Assembly (NCBI RefSeq): GCF_001636695.1
Contig: NZ_LGEL01000011.1
Span: 207,973 to 271,972 of the forward strand
From: Pedobacter panaciterrae
GTDB lineage: Bacteria; Bacteroidota; Bacteroidia; Sphingobacteriales; Sphingobacteriaceae
Direction of reading: 5' to 3'
Length of the DNA stretch: 64,000 nucleotides
The notes beneath the pieces were generated by a model, which ran no database searches, was not told the DNA's origin, and saw only the letters and a list, made by a program, of their open reading frames with translations. Below are positions 51,897-61,717 of the stretch, in pieces. The number at the start of each line of letters is the position of its first letter. The first letter of the stretch is position 1. Made by a program: the position numbers and the translations under genes.

Positions 51897-51977
51897 TTCA
51901 CACATTCTTCACACCTCCTTCACAGCAAACCCACAAACAAGTACCTTTTTGTGAAGAAAGTGTGTAGAATGTGTGAA
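51897..51977. repeat. 81-bp imperfect palindrome between permease and pyrophosphatase genes
   Basis: Outer arms 51897-51914 and 51960-51977 match at 17 of 18 positions (TTCACACATTCTTCACAC); an inner CTTCACA/TGTGAAG pair (51918-51924 with 51950-51956) continues the stem. It lies upstream of both divergent genes. It is either a multi-site operator or a transcript structure in the permease leader. Confidence 0.55.
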
Positions 51978-52061
51978 TTATGTGAGGACTTGTTATTCAA
52001 AAGCAACCAATGGCATAAATCTAAGGTTCCTAAAAAAGGTTAATAATCAATTCATTAAAAA

Positions 52062-52092
52062 TTTGGTAATTTCAGAAACACGCTTATTTTTG
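52062..52092 (+). promoter_or_regulatory. Promoter of the membrane pyrophosphatase gene
   Basis: TTTG (52062-52065), a 19-bp spacer and TATTTTTG (52085-52092) form the best match to the Bacteroidota consensus in the window. The predicted start is near 52098. Confidence 0.75.
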
Positions 52093-52097
52093 TAAAG

Positions 52098-52244
52098 CCC
52101 GGTCTTGCTGATTAAATGACTTAAGTGCTTTAAAGTAATGGCGAAAAAGGGAATCTGCCAGCTACAGCAAATGGCCACGGCCCTTTTGCAGGTAACTAAA
52201 GTCGACAACTAACAACCAAAATAAACTAAACAAGAGACCAAAGT
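52098..52244 (+). promoter_or_regulatory. Long structured 5' leader of hppA, riboswitch-like
   Basis: The predicted leader is about 147 nt. AAAAGGG (52145-52151) can pair with CCCTTTT (52181-52187), GCCA (52157-52160) with TGGC (52172-52175), and CTGC (52155-52158) with GCAG (52188-52191). The last pairing crosses the first, so an H-type pseudoknot is possible. I do not recognise it as a known riboswitch class. The region 51978-52061 shows nothing else. Confidence 0.4.
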
Positions 52245-54632
52245 ATGGAGTTTTTACAGAACAATTTAATCTATTTTATTCCCGCATTGGGTTTAATTGG
52301 CATCATTGTGATGGCAATTAAAAGCGCATGGGTAAACAAACAGGATGCAGGCGACAAGAACATGCAGGAACTGGCTGGCTATATTGCTGATGGCGCAATG
52401 GCCTTTTTAAAAGCTGAATGGAAAGTACTGAGCATTTTTGTTGTATTTACAGCTGCATTGCTTGCTTATTCAGGAACAGTACACGAAGTGAATGGTGTAC
52501 AATTACACTCTAGCTGGATCATATCTATTGCTTTTATTATCGGTGCTGTATTTTCTGCAACAGCAGGATATATTGGAATGAAGGCTGCAACTAAAGCGAA
52601 TGTCCGTACCACACAGGCTGCAAGAACAAGTTTAAAACAAGCACTAAAGGTTTCTTTTACCGGTGGTACAGTTATGGGCTTAGGTGTTGCAGGATTAGCT
52701 ATTTTAGGTTTGGGTGGTTTATTTATTGTTTTCCTTAACATTTTTAATGTTGTTGAACCAAACAGCACTGAAATGAAAACAGCGATTGAAGTACTGACAG
52801 GCTTTTCTTTAGGGGCAGAATCTATTGCACTTTTTGCACGTGTAGGTGGAGGTATTTATACCAAAGCTGCCGATGTTGGCGCCGATTTAGTTGGTAAAGT
52901 TGAAGCGGGTATTCCTGAAGATGATGTTCGTAACCCGGCAACCATTGCAGATAACGTTGGCGACAATGTTGGTGATGTGGCCGGAATGGGGGCAGATTTA
53001 TTTGGCTCTTATGTGGCAACCATCCTTGCTACAATGGTGCTTGGACAAGAAATTGTTGTAGAAAAAATAAATGGCATTGCCATCGACAATCTAAATGGTT
53101 TCTCTCCGGTATTGTTACCAATGGTAATATGTGGTCTTGGTATTTTGTTTTCTATTATCGGCACCTGGTTTGTTCGCATTAAAGGAGAAGATTCAAATGT
53201 ACAAACAGCATTAAATTTAGGTAACTGGGGGTCAATTGTAATTACAGCAATTGCATCCTATTTTGTGGTAATGGCCATGCTACCTGAACATTTACACTTA
53301 CGCGGAGTGGATTTCACTAATAGTGACGTGTTTTATGCGATTATAGTTGGTCTTGTGGTTGGTACCTTAATGAGTATCATTACTGAATATTATACTGCAA
53401 TGGGAAAAGGACCGGTTAATTCAATTATTCAGCAATCCGGCACTGGCCATGCAACAAATATCATTGGTGGTTTATCGGTAGGCATGAAATCTACTGTTGC
53501 CCCAATCCTGGTTTTAGCCGGAGGTATCATTTTCTCTTATTCTTTTGCAGGCTTGTATGGCGTAGCAATTGCTGCGGCAGGTATGATGGCCACTACAGCG
53601 ATGCAGTTAGCGATCGATGCATTCGGTCCAATTGCGGACAATGCAGGTGGTATTGCCGAAATGAGTCAACTACCACCGGAGGTACGTGAGCGTACAGATA
53701 ATCTGGACGCTGTTGGAAACACTACTGCTGCCACAGGTAAAGGATTTGCAATTGCTTCTGCTGCATTAACTTCACTTGCTTTATTTGCTGCTTTTGTTGG
53801 TGTAGCGGGTATATCAGCTATCGATATCTATAAAGCGCCGGTATTGGCCGGTCTGTTTGTTGGGGCGATGATTCCTTTTATATTCTCTGCCTTATGTATC
53901 GCAGCTGTTGGTAAAGCCGCAATGGATATGGTACAGGAAGTTCGTCGCCAATTCCGCGAAATCCCGGGAATTATGGAATACAAAGCAAAACCTGAATACG
54001 AAAAATGTGTTGCCATTTCAACTAAGGCTTCTATCCGCGAGATGATGTTACCTGGTGCTATTGCACTTTTAGTTCCAATTATAGTAGGTTTTGGTTTCAA
54101 AGGTGTTTTCCCGGCGGTAAGTTCGGCTGAAATATTGGGCGGTTTATTGGCTGGTGTTACCGTATCAGGAGTACTTATGGGAATTTTCCAGAGTAATGCT
54201 GGTGGTGCCTGGGACAATGCTAAAAAATCATTTGAAAAGGGCGTAGAGATTAATGGTGAGATGCATTACAAAAAATCTGAGCCTCACAAAGCATCGGTTA
54301 CAGGTGATACTGTTGGAGATCCGTTTAAAGATACTTCCGGACCATCAATGAACATCTTAATCAAGCTGATGTCTATCGTTTCCCTGGTTATTGCCCCATA
54401 TATTGCAGTTGCCACTCATGATGTTACTGTTTCAAAAACAGAAATCATCAATTCTATCCATGTTTCGGCAGGAATGACCCAAAGTGCACAAGAAATGACA
54501 AAAAACATTGAGTCTGTACAAAAGGAAATGACAAAAAGCATAGATTCAATGCAAAAAGAGATGACAAAAACGGCAGATTCACTACACAAAGAACTTCAAA
54601 AATCAATTGGCAGTTCTAAAATTCAGCCTTAA
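52245..54632 (+). CDS. hppA: Membrane-bound ion-pumping pyrophosphatase, K+-dependent type
   Basis: The 795-residue inner-membrane protein has about 16 hydrophobic segments. It couples pyrophosphate hydrolysis to Na+ and/or H+ export. The active-site loop with [20 protein letters not shown] and the Asp-rich [18 protein letters not shown] region at about 205-250 is intact. [10 protein letters not shown] has Ala where K+-independent enzymes have Lys, which indicates the K+-dependent class. After the last membrane segment an added tail (about 745-795) holds three and a half 11-residue repeats of the form [11 protein letters not shown], predicted coiled coil. Family members usually end near the last helix. 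The gene is alone, with its own promoter, long leader and terminator. Confidence 0.93.
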   Translation: MEFLQNNLIYFIPALGLIGIIVMAIKSAWVNKQDAGDKNMQELAGYIADGAMAFLKAEWKVLSIFVVFTAALLAYSGTVHEVNGVQLHSSWIISIAFIIGAVFSATAGYIGMKAATKANVRTTQAARTSLKQALKVSFTGGTVMGLGVAGLAILGLGGLFIVFLNIFNVVEPNSTEMKTAIEVLTGFSLGAESIALFARVGGGIYTKAADVGADLVGKVEAGIPEDDVRNPATIADNVGDNVGDVAGMGADLFGSYVATILATMVLGQEIVVEKINGIAIDNLNGFSPVLLPMVICGLGILFSIIGTWFVRIKGEDSNVQTALNLGNWGSIVITAIASYFVVMAMLPEHLHLRGVDFTNSDVFYAIIVGLVVGTLMSIITEYYTAMGKGPVNSIIQQSGTGHATNIIGGLSVGMKSTVAPILVLAGGIIFSYSFAGLYGVAIAAAGMMATTAMQLAIDAFGPIADNAGGIAEMSQLPPEVRERTDNLDAVGNTTAATGKGFAIASAALTSLALFAAFVGVAGISAIDIYKAPVLAGLFVGAMIPFIFSALCIAAVGKAAMDMVQEVRRQFREIPGIMEYKAKPEYEKCVAISTKASIREMMLPGAIALLVPIIVGFGFKGVFPAVSSAEILGGLLAGVTVSGVLMGIFQSNAGGAWDNAKKSFEKGVEINGEMHYKKSEPHKASVTGDTVGDPFKDTSGPSMNILIKLMSIVSLVIAPYIAVATHDVTVSKTEIINSIHVSAGMTQSAQEMTKNIESVQKEMTKSIDSMQKEMTKTADSLHKELQKSIGSSKIQP

Positions 54633-54646
54633 ACATAATTAGGATT

Positions 54647-54686
54647 AAAAATAAAGGGATTTTGAAAAAGAATCCCTTTTATTTTT
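54647..54686. terminator. Terminator after hppA
   Basis: Arms 54647-54661 and 54671-54686 (AAAGGGATT/AATCCCTTT core) with A-rich left and T-rich right flanks. Confidence 0.8.
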
Positions 54687-54766
54687 AAATATATTTTATT
54701 TAGGTTTGACGCATCATAAATATAAACTAGACGAGTTATAGATAAACTTTAACTAAACCTTAAACT

Positions 54767-56464
54767 ATGAATTTTAGAAAGTCAATTGACTTACTTACAC
54801 AAGAAGCTGCTGAAAGTGGTGAAGGAACCCTGAAACGGACCCTTGGCCCTGTCAATTTAGTGGCTTTGGGTATTGGTGCTATTATCGGGGCTGGACTATT
54901 CTCTATAACCGGATCTGCAGCAGCCAATAACGCAGGACCAGCAATTACCATCTCTTTTGTTATTGCAGCTCTTGGTTGCGCTTTTGCAGGCCTATGTTAT
55001 GCAGAGTTTGCTTCAATGATCCCCGTAGCAGGTAGTGCTTATACATATTCGTATGCAACAATGGGCGAGTTTATAGCCTGGATTATAGGTTGGGATTTGG
55101 TATTGGAATATGCCTTAGGTGCTGCAACAGTTTCTATTAGCTGGAGTAGGTATCTGGTCAAGTTTTTGGCTTATTACGACATCCACCTCCCTGCTCAGGT
55201 AACCATGTCGCCTTTTGAAACAGCAACTCTTTTAGACGGCACAGTAGTTTCTGGTATGTTTAACTTACCTGCAGTATTTATTATCGTATTAATGTCCTTT
55301 GTGTTAATTAGAGGGACCAGCGAATCAGCATTTATCAATGGTCTTATTGTAGCCATTAAAGTTGTAATTGTATTCATCTTTATCCTTTTAGGATGGAAAT
55401 ACATTAATGCTGACAACTATTCTCCTTATTTTATCTCTGCTGATAAACCAGGTCATGAAAGCATGTTTACGCACGGATGGGGAGGTGTGATACGAGCCGC
55501 CGGAATTGTTTTCTTTGCCTACATAGGCTTTGATGCTGTTTCTACAGCTGCCCAGGAGGCAAAAAACCCTAAGAAAGACATGCCTATCGGTATCCTTGTT
55601 TCCTTGTTCATTTGTACAATTCTATATATCCTTTTTGCACACGTAATGACTGGTGTAGCTAATTTTGACATGTTTAAAGGTCAGGATGGTATTGCTCCTG
55701 TTGCTGTTGCAATTGACAATATGGGTGTTAAAAATGCCGCAGGTGTTGTTGTTCCATCTTATCCATGGCTAAATAAATTGATTATCCTTGCCATTCTAGG
55801 TGGTTATGCCTCAGTTATTCTGGTGATGCTATTAGGCCAGTCGAGGGTATTCTTCTCGATGAGTAAAGATGGCTTATTACCGAAGGTGTTCTCGAAAGTT
55901 CATCCTAAATATAGTACTCCTGCAAAAAGCAACTTATTATTTATGTTTTTTGTAAGCTTATTCGCAGCATTTGTTCCCGCTACAGTAGTTGGCGAGATGA
56001 CGAGTATAGGTACTCTTTTGGCATTTATTCTTGTTTGCATTGGAATAGTGATCCTAAGAAATAGAATGCCTGATTTGCCTCGTGCATTTAAAGTGCCTTT
56101 GGTACCGCTTATTCCAATACTGGGTGTAGCGGTTTGCTTAGGTATGATGGTATTCCTACCTCTTGATACTTGGGTTCGTTTATTAGTATGGATGATTATT
56201 GGTATTAACGTGTACCTCTTCTATGGTATGAAAAACAGTTTATTATCTGATAATTTGCAAGCTACATTAGCGAAAAGTACTAAAACAGTTTCTTACGTAG
56301 GTTTTGGCCTGGCTATACTGTTAATTATAGTGGCGCTAATTCACCACAATATTACTGACGGCAAAGACACAGGGTTATACTACTTCTCTTTAGTGTTTGC
56401 AGTTGCGCATATCATTTTATACTTATATCGCGCTTCAACATCTAATCGAGTTCAAGCAAAGTAA
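54767..56464 (+). CDS. APC-family cationic amino-acid transporter (CAT type)
   Basis: The 565-residue protein has 12-14 hydrophobic segments. It shows the CAT/APC consensus GIGAIIGAGLFSITG at about 36-50 and YAEFASMIPVAGSAYTYSY at about 78-96, plus the C-terminal pair of extra helices usual in the CAT group. It probably imports amino acids by proton symport. It stands alone between two strong terminators. Confidence 0.9.
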   Translation: MNFRKSIDLLTQEAAESGEGTLKRTLGPVNLVALGIGAIIGAGLFSITGSAAANNAGPAITISFVIAALGCAFAGLCYAEFASMIPVAGSAYTYSYATMGEFIAWIIGWDLVLEYALGAATVSISWSRYLVKFLAYYDIHLPAQVTMSPFETATLLDGTVVSGMFNLPAVFIIVLMSFVLIRGTSESAFINGLIVAIKVVIVFIFILLGWKYINADNYSPYFISADKPGHESMFTHGWGGVIRAAGIVFFAYIGFDAVSTAAQEAKNPKKDMPIGILVSLFICTILYILFAHVMTGVANFDMFKGQDGIAPVAVAIDNMGVKNAAGVVVPSYPWLNKLIILAILGGYASVILVMLLGQSRVFFSMSKDGLLPKVFSKVHPKYSTPAKSNLLFMFFVSLFAAFVPATVVGEMTSIGTLLAFILVCIGIVILRNRMPDLPRAFKVPLVPLIPILGVAVCLGMMVFLPLDTWVRLLVWMIIGINVYLFYGMKNSLLSDNLQATLAKSTKTVSYVGFGLAILLIIVALIHHNITDGKDTGLYYFSLVFAVAHIILYLYRASTSNRVQAK

Positions 56465-56472
56465 TCTAACAT

Positions 56473-56523
56473 AATTAGCAATAAAAAAGCCGCTCAGTTT
56501 GAGTGGCTTTTTTATTGCTAATT
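56473..56523. terminator. Strong bidirectional terminator
   Basis: A 23-bp stem (56473-56495 with 56501-56523, one G-U pair) has an AAAAAAGCCGCTC/GAGTGGCTTTTTT core and a 5-nt loop. It ends the permease transcript. Confidence 0.9.
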
Positions 56524-56527
56524 AATT

Positions 56528-56535
56528 TACCTTTG
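56528..56535 (+). promoter_or_regulatory. -7 element of the marC-type gene
   Basis: TACCTTTG matches TAnnTTTG. The predicted leader is about 13 nt before the ATG at 56554, which rules out an upstream GTG start at 56503. The -33 region would fall within the preceding terminator stem. Confidence 0.55.
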
Positions 56536-56553
56536 TATTGTAAATTAACTGCT

Positions 56554-57123
56554 ATGGAATTCAATTTTAGACAAATTCTATCTACTTCAATGGTACTATT
56601 CGCTATCATTGATATTCTGGGAGCTATACCTGTAGTTATTGAGCTTAGAAAGAAGGCAGGCCATATTCAGTCTGAAAAAGCTGCTATAGTTGCGACTGTA
56701 CTCATGGTTATCTTTTTGTTTGCAGGTGAAACCTTATTAAAGGTTATCGGACTGGATGTTGAGTCATTTGCCATAGCAGGTTCATTCGTGATCTTCTTTA
56801 TTGCAATGGAAATGGTACTCGGCCTAACCATATTTAAAGAGGGTGATGCCCCTGAAACGGTATCAATTGTACCTCTTGCGTTCCCCCTGATTGCCGGTGC
56901 AGGAACCATGACCACTTTACTTTCTTTGAAAACAGAATACGCAACTCAAAACATTATTATTGGTATCATTATCAATATGTTGTTTGTTTACTTCGTACTA
57001 AAGAACACAGAGCGTCTGGAGAAACTTTTTGGTAAATCCGGCTTAAATGTGTTAAGAAAAGCTTTCGGGATTATTCTGCTTGCTATTGCCATCAAGTTAT
57101 TTAGAAATAACACGGGCTTGTAA
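56554..57123 (+). CDS. MarC/UPF0056-family inner-membrane protein
   Basis: The protein has 189 residues from the ATG just after the -7 element. Six hydrophobic segments are visible, with DILGAIPVVIEL near the N-terminus and PLAFPLIAGAGTMTTLL at about 108-124, the MarC family signatures. The family has no settled biochemical function; links to antibiotic resistance were later withdrawn in E. coli. It may share its transcript with the small ORF 37 bp downstream. Confidence 0.88.
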   Translation: MEFNFRQILSTSMVLFAIIDILGAIPVVIELRKKAGHIQSEKAAIVATVLMVIFLFAGETLLKVIGLDVESFAIAGSFVIFFIAMEMVLGLTIFKEGDAPETVSIVPLAFPLIAGAGTMTTLLSLKTEYATQNIIIGIIINMLFVYFVLKNTERLEKLFGKSGLNVLRKAFGIILLAIAIKLFRNNTGL

Positions 57124-57160
57124 CAAAAACCATTTTTGACTGTCTAAAATAAAAAAGAGT

Positions 57161-57274
57161 ATGAACAGCTTCGAACAATTCACGTTGATTATTGGTGTGC
57201 TGGCTGTATTATTTGAGACCATAAGTCACATTAAAGGCAAGATAAGGCAATGGTTTGGTACCCCCGGGCATTAA
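57161..57274 (+). CDS. Possible 37-residue membrane peptide
   Basis: An ATG with a purine-rich stretch (AAAAAAGAG) just upstream opens a 37-codon frame: a polar start (MNSFEQ), one hydrophobic segment (about 8-22, LIIGVLAVLFETI) and a basic, Trp-containing end (KGKIRQWFG). The basic side after the membrane segment suggests the C-terminus is inside. It lies 37 bp after marC on the same strand and stops 8 bp before the convergent methyltransferase stop. I do not recognise a family; it could be chance. Confidence 0.4.
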   Translation: MNSFEQFTLIIGVLAVLFETISHIKGKIRQWFGTPGH

Positions 57275-57282
57275 CCATTGAG

Positions 57283-58446
57283 CTATTTCTTAAGGAAGCG
57301 GGCAATGAACATGGTATCAGCTTTATCTTTATAACCTTTAATTACTTCCATTTTTTCAAGCTGCAAAGGTAAATTTTCTTCCATCCATGCTACCACTTCT
57401 TCATTTTCCTGTTTAAAAACAGAACATGTAATGTATATTAAAGGCTTTCCTGTTTTTAGATATTTAACAACATTACCTGCAATAGCAGTTTGGAGCTTTG
57501 AAAAATAGCTGATTTTATGGCTATCAAAATAATACAGCATTTCTGGAGTACGGCCCCAGGTACCTGATCCTGAACATGGAGCATCCAGAATAATTCCATC
57601 AAATTCATAATGATGAAGATCCTGATCATTGTTCTGAAGGAGGTCTAATACTTTTTTCTGGTACTTTTTTAATCCAGCTTCACGAAAACGTTCTTCAAGA
57701 TTGTTTAAGCTATTTTCTCTTACATCGCTAACCAACAACTGCACACTGGGCTCAAGATCGTGCAGAAGCAGGGATTTCCCGCCTGATGCGGCACAACAAT
57801 CCCACCAGTAATCCCAGGTTTGAGGTTCAAAAAAATCTCCTGTTTTTTGTGATGATAAATCCTGTACCTGATAATTCTGCTGAGACGGCACAATTTTTTC
57901 CAGTTTAGTCCCATTAGGCAGAGCTAAAGTGGTTTTACTAATTTCTTCAACAGCTATTTCGGCTTCCTTTAAAGTTTTAATAAGTTGATTGATGTAGCTC
58001 GGTTTAACCCGCAAAAATAAATCTGGCTGCACAAAAAATGATTCATAAAAATCTTGCTTTTCAATATCCTTACTCAGGTTTTCATTAAATATGAATACCT
58101 CTGACAGTTTAAAGGAAGGGTATTTATTGGTTATTGAAGCGATTTTCTCTTGAACGGAAAGATTGATCTGATCTTTAAACTCAGGAAGCTTAGTTTCAAC
58201 TACCAGACTTAGGGTTTGATTACAAAGAAAATCTGCAATTGCCAAACGAAGTAGAGGATCCTCTTTCATGAGTGCCTTGCCTAACCTGAAAAAGCTATAA
58301 ATATAACGGGTAGCCCAACGCCTGTCGGAAGAGCCCATTTGCTTATGCTGCTTAAAATAAGTAAACAAGAAACGATGTAATGGCTGCAGGCCATCGTAAC
58401 TTTTAAAAACTTGTTCAAATGCCCTGACCTGGTGTTCTACCCTCAT
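57283..58446 (-). CDS. RsmB/NOP-type rRNA cytosine-C5 methyltransferase
   Basis: The protein has 387 residues. The SAM-binding motif is CCAASGGKSLLL at about 225, and the two conserved cysteines are Cys291 in DAPCSGSGTWG and Cys341 (catalytic) in ITCSVF. The N-terminal part (about 1-140) is the NusB-like helical extension typical of RsmB, somewhat divergent. It methylates a cytosine in rRNA. Its start overlaps the upstream binding-protein stop by 4 bp. Confidence 0.88.
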   Translation of the reverse strand: MRVEHQVRAFEQVFKSYDGLQPLHRFLFTYFKQHKQMGSSDRRWATRYIYSFFRLGKALMKEDPLLRLAIADFLCNQTLSLVVETKLPEFKDQINLSVQEKIASITNKYPSFKLSEVFIFNENLSKDIEKQDFYESFFVQPDLFLRVKPSYINQLIKTLKEAEIAVEEISKTTLALPNGTKLEKIVPSQQNYQVQDLSSQKTGDFFEPQTWDYWWDCCAASGGKSLLLHDLEPSVQLLVSDVRENSLNNLEERFREAGLKKYQKKVLDLLQNNDQDLHHYEFDGIILDAPCSGSGTWGRTPEMLYYFDSHKISYFSKLQTAIAGNVVKYLKTGKPLIYITCSVFKQENEEVVAWMEENLPLQLEKMEVIKGYKDKADTMFIARFLKK

Positions 58447-59675
58447 TCAATAAGATTTAAAGAAAAATTCTGATAACGTAATAACATTAAACTGGCATTG
58501 ATATAACCTAGCTTTTCATCGTGGTAAAATGAAAAATTATTATGAAGTCCTTTATATTTTTCTTCGGTAATGTATTTCAGATAATCTTTTCCATATTTAG
58601 AAATAAGCCGGCCAAAATAAAAGCCGATATCAAATCCCTTAAATGAATATTCACCAGGCTCAAAGTTAAACGCAGATCTGTATTTCTTAATAAATGAAAT
58701 TACATCACTATTCTTATAATCGACCTTATAAGATGATGTTACGGCAGTATTCAGCAACTGAAGCTTATCTGTATTATAATTTTGTTTTATCCAGTCGGGA
58801 TGGCCATACAAATCTATATCAAGACCAGCATTTTTTAATTTCACTAGCTTATCCAGGGTTGGTATTACAAATTTTCTATCCGGAGAGGCAACAATAATGA
58901 CGTATTTCTTATTCTTGATCAGATTGAGCTCCATAGTAAAAACAGAGGCAAATTCCTGAAAAGTAAACTTTTTCTTATTGCTTTCAAAATAGGCTTTTAA
59001 CGGTACAGAAAGTAGTTGACTACCAGGATCCTTTGGATCTATTAATACCAAAACTGTATTTTCAGGATTGTAATGCTTAGTGATGTACTTGCCTAATTTC
59101 TCAGCATGCAAATCGATATTGTTTACAATAGAGATTAAATTTGGGTTATTAAACTCTTGCGGATGTGTAGCGGCAAGTGGATTAACAACTGGAATGCCCT
59201 GAGCAATGGAATAGTTTTTAATGAATTTTAACCCATCCGGATAAACGGGACCAACAATTAAATTGCTGGCACTCAATCCTCCGTTTTTTATCAGCCCTTC
59301 AATTTGACTATTGTTATCACGGGTGTCATAAACATTCAATTTAAAATTAAGGCCTTGTGCTGCTGCTGAATCTACGCCAAGCTTAAAGCCCTGATAGAAA
59401 TCAATAGCCATAGCCGATTTTTCAACTTCCGCCTTAGTAGCAGTTTTAAGTCTTAAATCATTTAGTTTAAATGGTACAAGCAGAGAAATGTCAGCCTGCG
59501 TAAATTTAGCCGCAGGCTTTTCTTTTTTCTCTTCTACGTTTTTAGGAACATCGGGCTTTTTAGTATTGGTCTTTTGAATTTTAGGTGAACATGCAGCTAA
59601 AAAAAGTCCAATAAATGCTATTACCCAATATTTACTCCCACTCAATTGTAGCTGGTGGTTTTGAGCTGATATCAT
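58443..59675 (-). CDS. Periplasmic-binding-protein type 1 lipoprotein (LppC/ABC substrate-binding-like)
   Basis: The protein has 410 residues. The lipoprotein signal ends FLAAC (Cys29 from the ATG at 59675). The body (about 55-405) is a type 1 periplasmic-binding fold with [11 protein letters not shown] and [14 protein letters not shown] segments, as in LppC and branched-chain amino-acid binding proteins. The ATG start overlaps guaA by 44 bp; an in-frame TTG ten codons later would shorten the odd N-terminal tail and is a fair alternative. No permease genes are near, so a role in peptidoglycan synthesis like LpoA is possible but not shown. Confidence 0.75.
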   Translation of the reverse strand: MISAQNHQLQLSGSKYWVIAFIGLFLAACSPKIQKTNTKKPDVPKNVEEKKEKPAAKFTQADISLLVPFKLNDLRLKTATKAEVEKSAMAIDFYQGFKLGVDSAAAQGLNFKLNVYDTRDNNSQIEGLIKNGGLSASNLIVGPVYPDGLKFIKNYSIAQGIPVVNPLAATHPQEFNNPNLISIVNNIDLHAEKLGKYITKHYNPENTVLVLIDPKDPGSQLLSVPLKAYFESNKKKFTFQEFASVFTMELNLIKNKKYVIIVASPDRKFVIPTLDKLVKLKNAGLDIDLYGHPDWIKQNYNTDKLQLLNTAVTSSYKVDYKNSDVISFIKKYRSAFNFEPGEYSFKGFDIGFYFGRLISKYGKDYLKYITEEKYKGLHNNFSFYHDEKLGYINASLMLLRYQNFSLNLIE

Positions 59676-61161
59676 ATACGACGCGATTAATTCCTTTTAC
59701 TTTGTTAATTATTTCATTAGAAATTTTTGCGAGTACGTTATATGGCAGGTGGCACCAATCGGCAGTCATACCATCAACTGATTCAACTGCGCGAAGGCAA
59801 ATTACGTTTTCGTAAGTACGCTCATCGCCCATTACACCAACAGATTGAACCGGAAGGAAGATAGCTCCCGCCTGCCAAACTTTATCGTAAAGGCCGGCTT
59901 CTTTTAAGTTATCAATATAGATAGCATCTGCCTCTTGTAGAATAGCAACTTTCTCTGCAGTTACTTCACCAAGAATTCTGATCGCTAATCCAGGTCCCGG
60001 GAAAGGGTGACGACCAATAATAAAGTGTTCAAGACCTAAAGATCTGCCCACTCTTCTTACCTCATCCTTAAATAATGTATTAAGAGGTTCTACAACCTTT
60101 AATTTCATGAAATCAGGTAATCCACCAACATTATGGTGTGATTTGATAGTTGCTGATGGCCCTTTAACGGATACCGACTCAATAACATCAGGATAAATAG
60201 TTCCTTGTGCTAACCATTTCACATCCTGAACTTCATGTGCTTCGTCATCAAACACCTCAATGAATACACGTCCTATTGCTTTACGTTTTAATTCCGGATC
60301 TTTAACTTTAGCTAACTGACTTAAGAAGCGTTCTTTGGCATCAACTCCCTTTATATTTAAGCCAAGGTGTTTGTACTGCTCTAAAACAGATTCATATTCT
60401 CCTTTACGTAATAAACCATTATCTACAAAAATGCAGTGTAGGTTTTTACCGATTGCTTTATGCAATAAGATCGCGGCAACGCTTGAGTCAACACCACCTG
60501 AAAGGGCAAGAACAACTTTATCATTACCTAATTTAGCTTGAAGTTCGGCAATAGTAGTCTCAACAAATGCATCTGGAGTCCATTCCTGTTTACATCCACA
60601 GATGTCTACGAGGAAGTTTTCTAATAATTGTTTACCATCAGTACTGTGTGTTACCTCCGGGTGAAACTGGATTGCATAAGTTTCTGAATCTTTAACGTGG
60701 TAAGCAGCAACTTTTACACTGTCGGTACTTGCTATAAGTTCAGCATTTGCAGGCATTGCAGTAATGGTATCACCATGTGACATCCATACTTGTGAACCTG
60801 TACTTATATTTTTAAATAACTTATTATTATCTGCTACGAAGTTTAAATTGGCTCTGCCATATTCGCGTGTTGAAGAAGCTTTAACCTCTCCACCTGAATG
60901 CTGGGCAATATACTGAGCGCCATAACAAACTGCTAATACAGGATAATGTTTATGGAACTTTTCAAGATCTATTTGAGGTGCGTCTTCCTGACGAACTGAG
61001 TATGGACTACCTGAAAATATGATGCCTTTAACGTCAGATGAGATTTCAGGAATATTATTGAAGGGATGAATTTCGCAATAAACATTTAACTCGCGCACCC
61101 TACGGGCAATTAATTGTGTGTATTGGGAACCAAAATCGAGAATTATGATTTTTTCTAGCAT
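59632..61161 (-). CDS. guaA: GMP synthase (glutamine-hydrolysing)
   Basis: The protein has 509 residues from the ATG at 61161 ([13 protein letters not shown]). It has a class I amidotransferase domain (about 1-190) with nucleophile Cys79 in AVCYGAQ and HPEVTHS, an ATP-pyrophosphatase domain (about 200-385) with LSGGVDSS, and a dimerisation domain ending in the family-specific PPATIEWE. It converts XMP to GMP. It starts 8 bp after the deaminase stop. Confidence 0.97.
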   Translation of the reverse strand: MLEKIIILDFGSQYTQLIARRVRELNVYCEIHPFNNIPEISSDVKGIIFSGSPYSVRQEDAPQIDLEKFHKHYPVLAVCYGAQYIAQHSGGEVKASSTREYGRANLNFVADNNKLFKNISTGSQVWMSHGDTITAMPANAELIASTDSVKVAAYHVKDSETYAIQFHPEVTHSTDGKQLLENFLVDICGCKQEWTPDAFVETTIAELQAKLGNDKVVLALSGGVDSSVAAILLHKAIGKNLHCIFVDNGLLRKGEYESVLEQYKHLGLNIKGVDAKERFLSQLAKVKDPELKRKAIGRVFIEVFDDEAHEVQDVKWLAQGTIYPDVIESVSVKGPSATIKSHHNVGGLPDFMKLKVVEPLNTLFKDEVRRVGRSLGLEHFIIGRHPFPGPGLAIRILGEVTAEKVAILQEADAIYIDNLKEAGLYDKVWQAGAIFLPVQSVGVMGDERTYENVICLRAVESVDGMTADWCHLPYNVLAKISNEIINKVKGINRVVYDISSKPPATIEWE

Positions 61162-61169
61162 GGCCAAAG

Positions 61170-61619
61170 TTAAGAATATTTAATTACCTCCACACCAAAT
61201 CTTCGCAGAAAATCAACACCTTCATCGCTCGGCAAACCCTTGTACTCCGCATAGGAGTCTTTATAGTAAACTAATTTAATACCAGACGATAATATTAATC
61301 TGGCACAGGCGATACATGGCGACAAGGTGGTATACAAAGTTGACCCCGATATTTTAGAGCCATTTTTAACGGCGTATAATATGGCATTCTCTTCTGCATG
61401 TAAGGCAAGTGAACAGCTACCTCGCGAATCCCTGTCGCACCCTGTTTCTGGCCATTCTTCGTCACAGTTATGTGTTCCTGATGGCGGCCCGTTATAACCA
61501 ATAGAGATAATTCGGGTATCTTTTGTTAGCACGGCACCTACCTGCGCGCGTACGCAATGTGAACGGGCCGACAGATCTGTAGCCAAATTCATAAATATAT
61601 CTTTAAATCCTTTCTTCAT
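61170..61619 (-). CDS. dCMP deaminase family protein (ComEB-like)
   Basis: The 149-residue zinc enzyme of the cytidine/deoxycytidylate deaminase fold has zinc ligands in HAEENAI (His74, catalytic Glu76) and PCIACA (Cys102, Cys105). It also carries the second zinc-type site of dCMP deaminases ([10 protein letters not shown], about 52-61). It makes dUMP from dCMP. It is the first gene of a four-gene string with guaA. Confidence 0.93.
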   Translation of the reverse strand: MKKGFKDIFMNLATDLSARSHCVRAQVGAVLTKDTRIISIGYNGPPSGTHNCDEEWPETGCDRDSRGSCSLALHAEENAILYAVKNGSKISGSTLYTTLSPCIACARLILSSGIKLVYYKDSYAEYKGLPSDEGVDFLRRFGVEVIKYS

Positions 61620-61665
61620 CTGATGCGTTTTAAGTCAAAAAACAGGCTGGCAAATATAGGGTAAA

Positions 61666-61705
61666 AAAAAACTTCCCTCCTTTATGCAAAGAGGGAAGTT
61701 TTTAT
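61666..61705. terminator. Terminator between the sugar permease and deaminase transcripts
   Basis: ACTTCCCTC/GAGGGAAGT (61671-61679 with 61691-61699), flanked by A-run and T-run. On the minus strand it ends the sugar permease transcript. Confidence 0.85.
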
Positions 61706-61717
61706 CCGAGGGTTATT

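Noticed and set aside
51824-51901. N-terminal extension of the APC permease to 51901
   Set aside because: The extension runs into the large palindrome, is polar and unlike the family; the ATG at 51823 gives a normal APC N-terminus.
59615-59815. Plus-strand frames opposite guaA and similar frames opposite susC and GH genes
   Set aside because: They lack start context and family motifs and are shadows of well-supported genes.
61165-61172. TAACTTTG four bases before the guaA ATG, as a promoter
   Set aside because: It overlaps the last codons of the upstream deaminase gene, and its transcription start would fall inside the guaA start codon. guaA follows the deaminase by 8 bp, so co-transcription explains it better.
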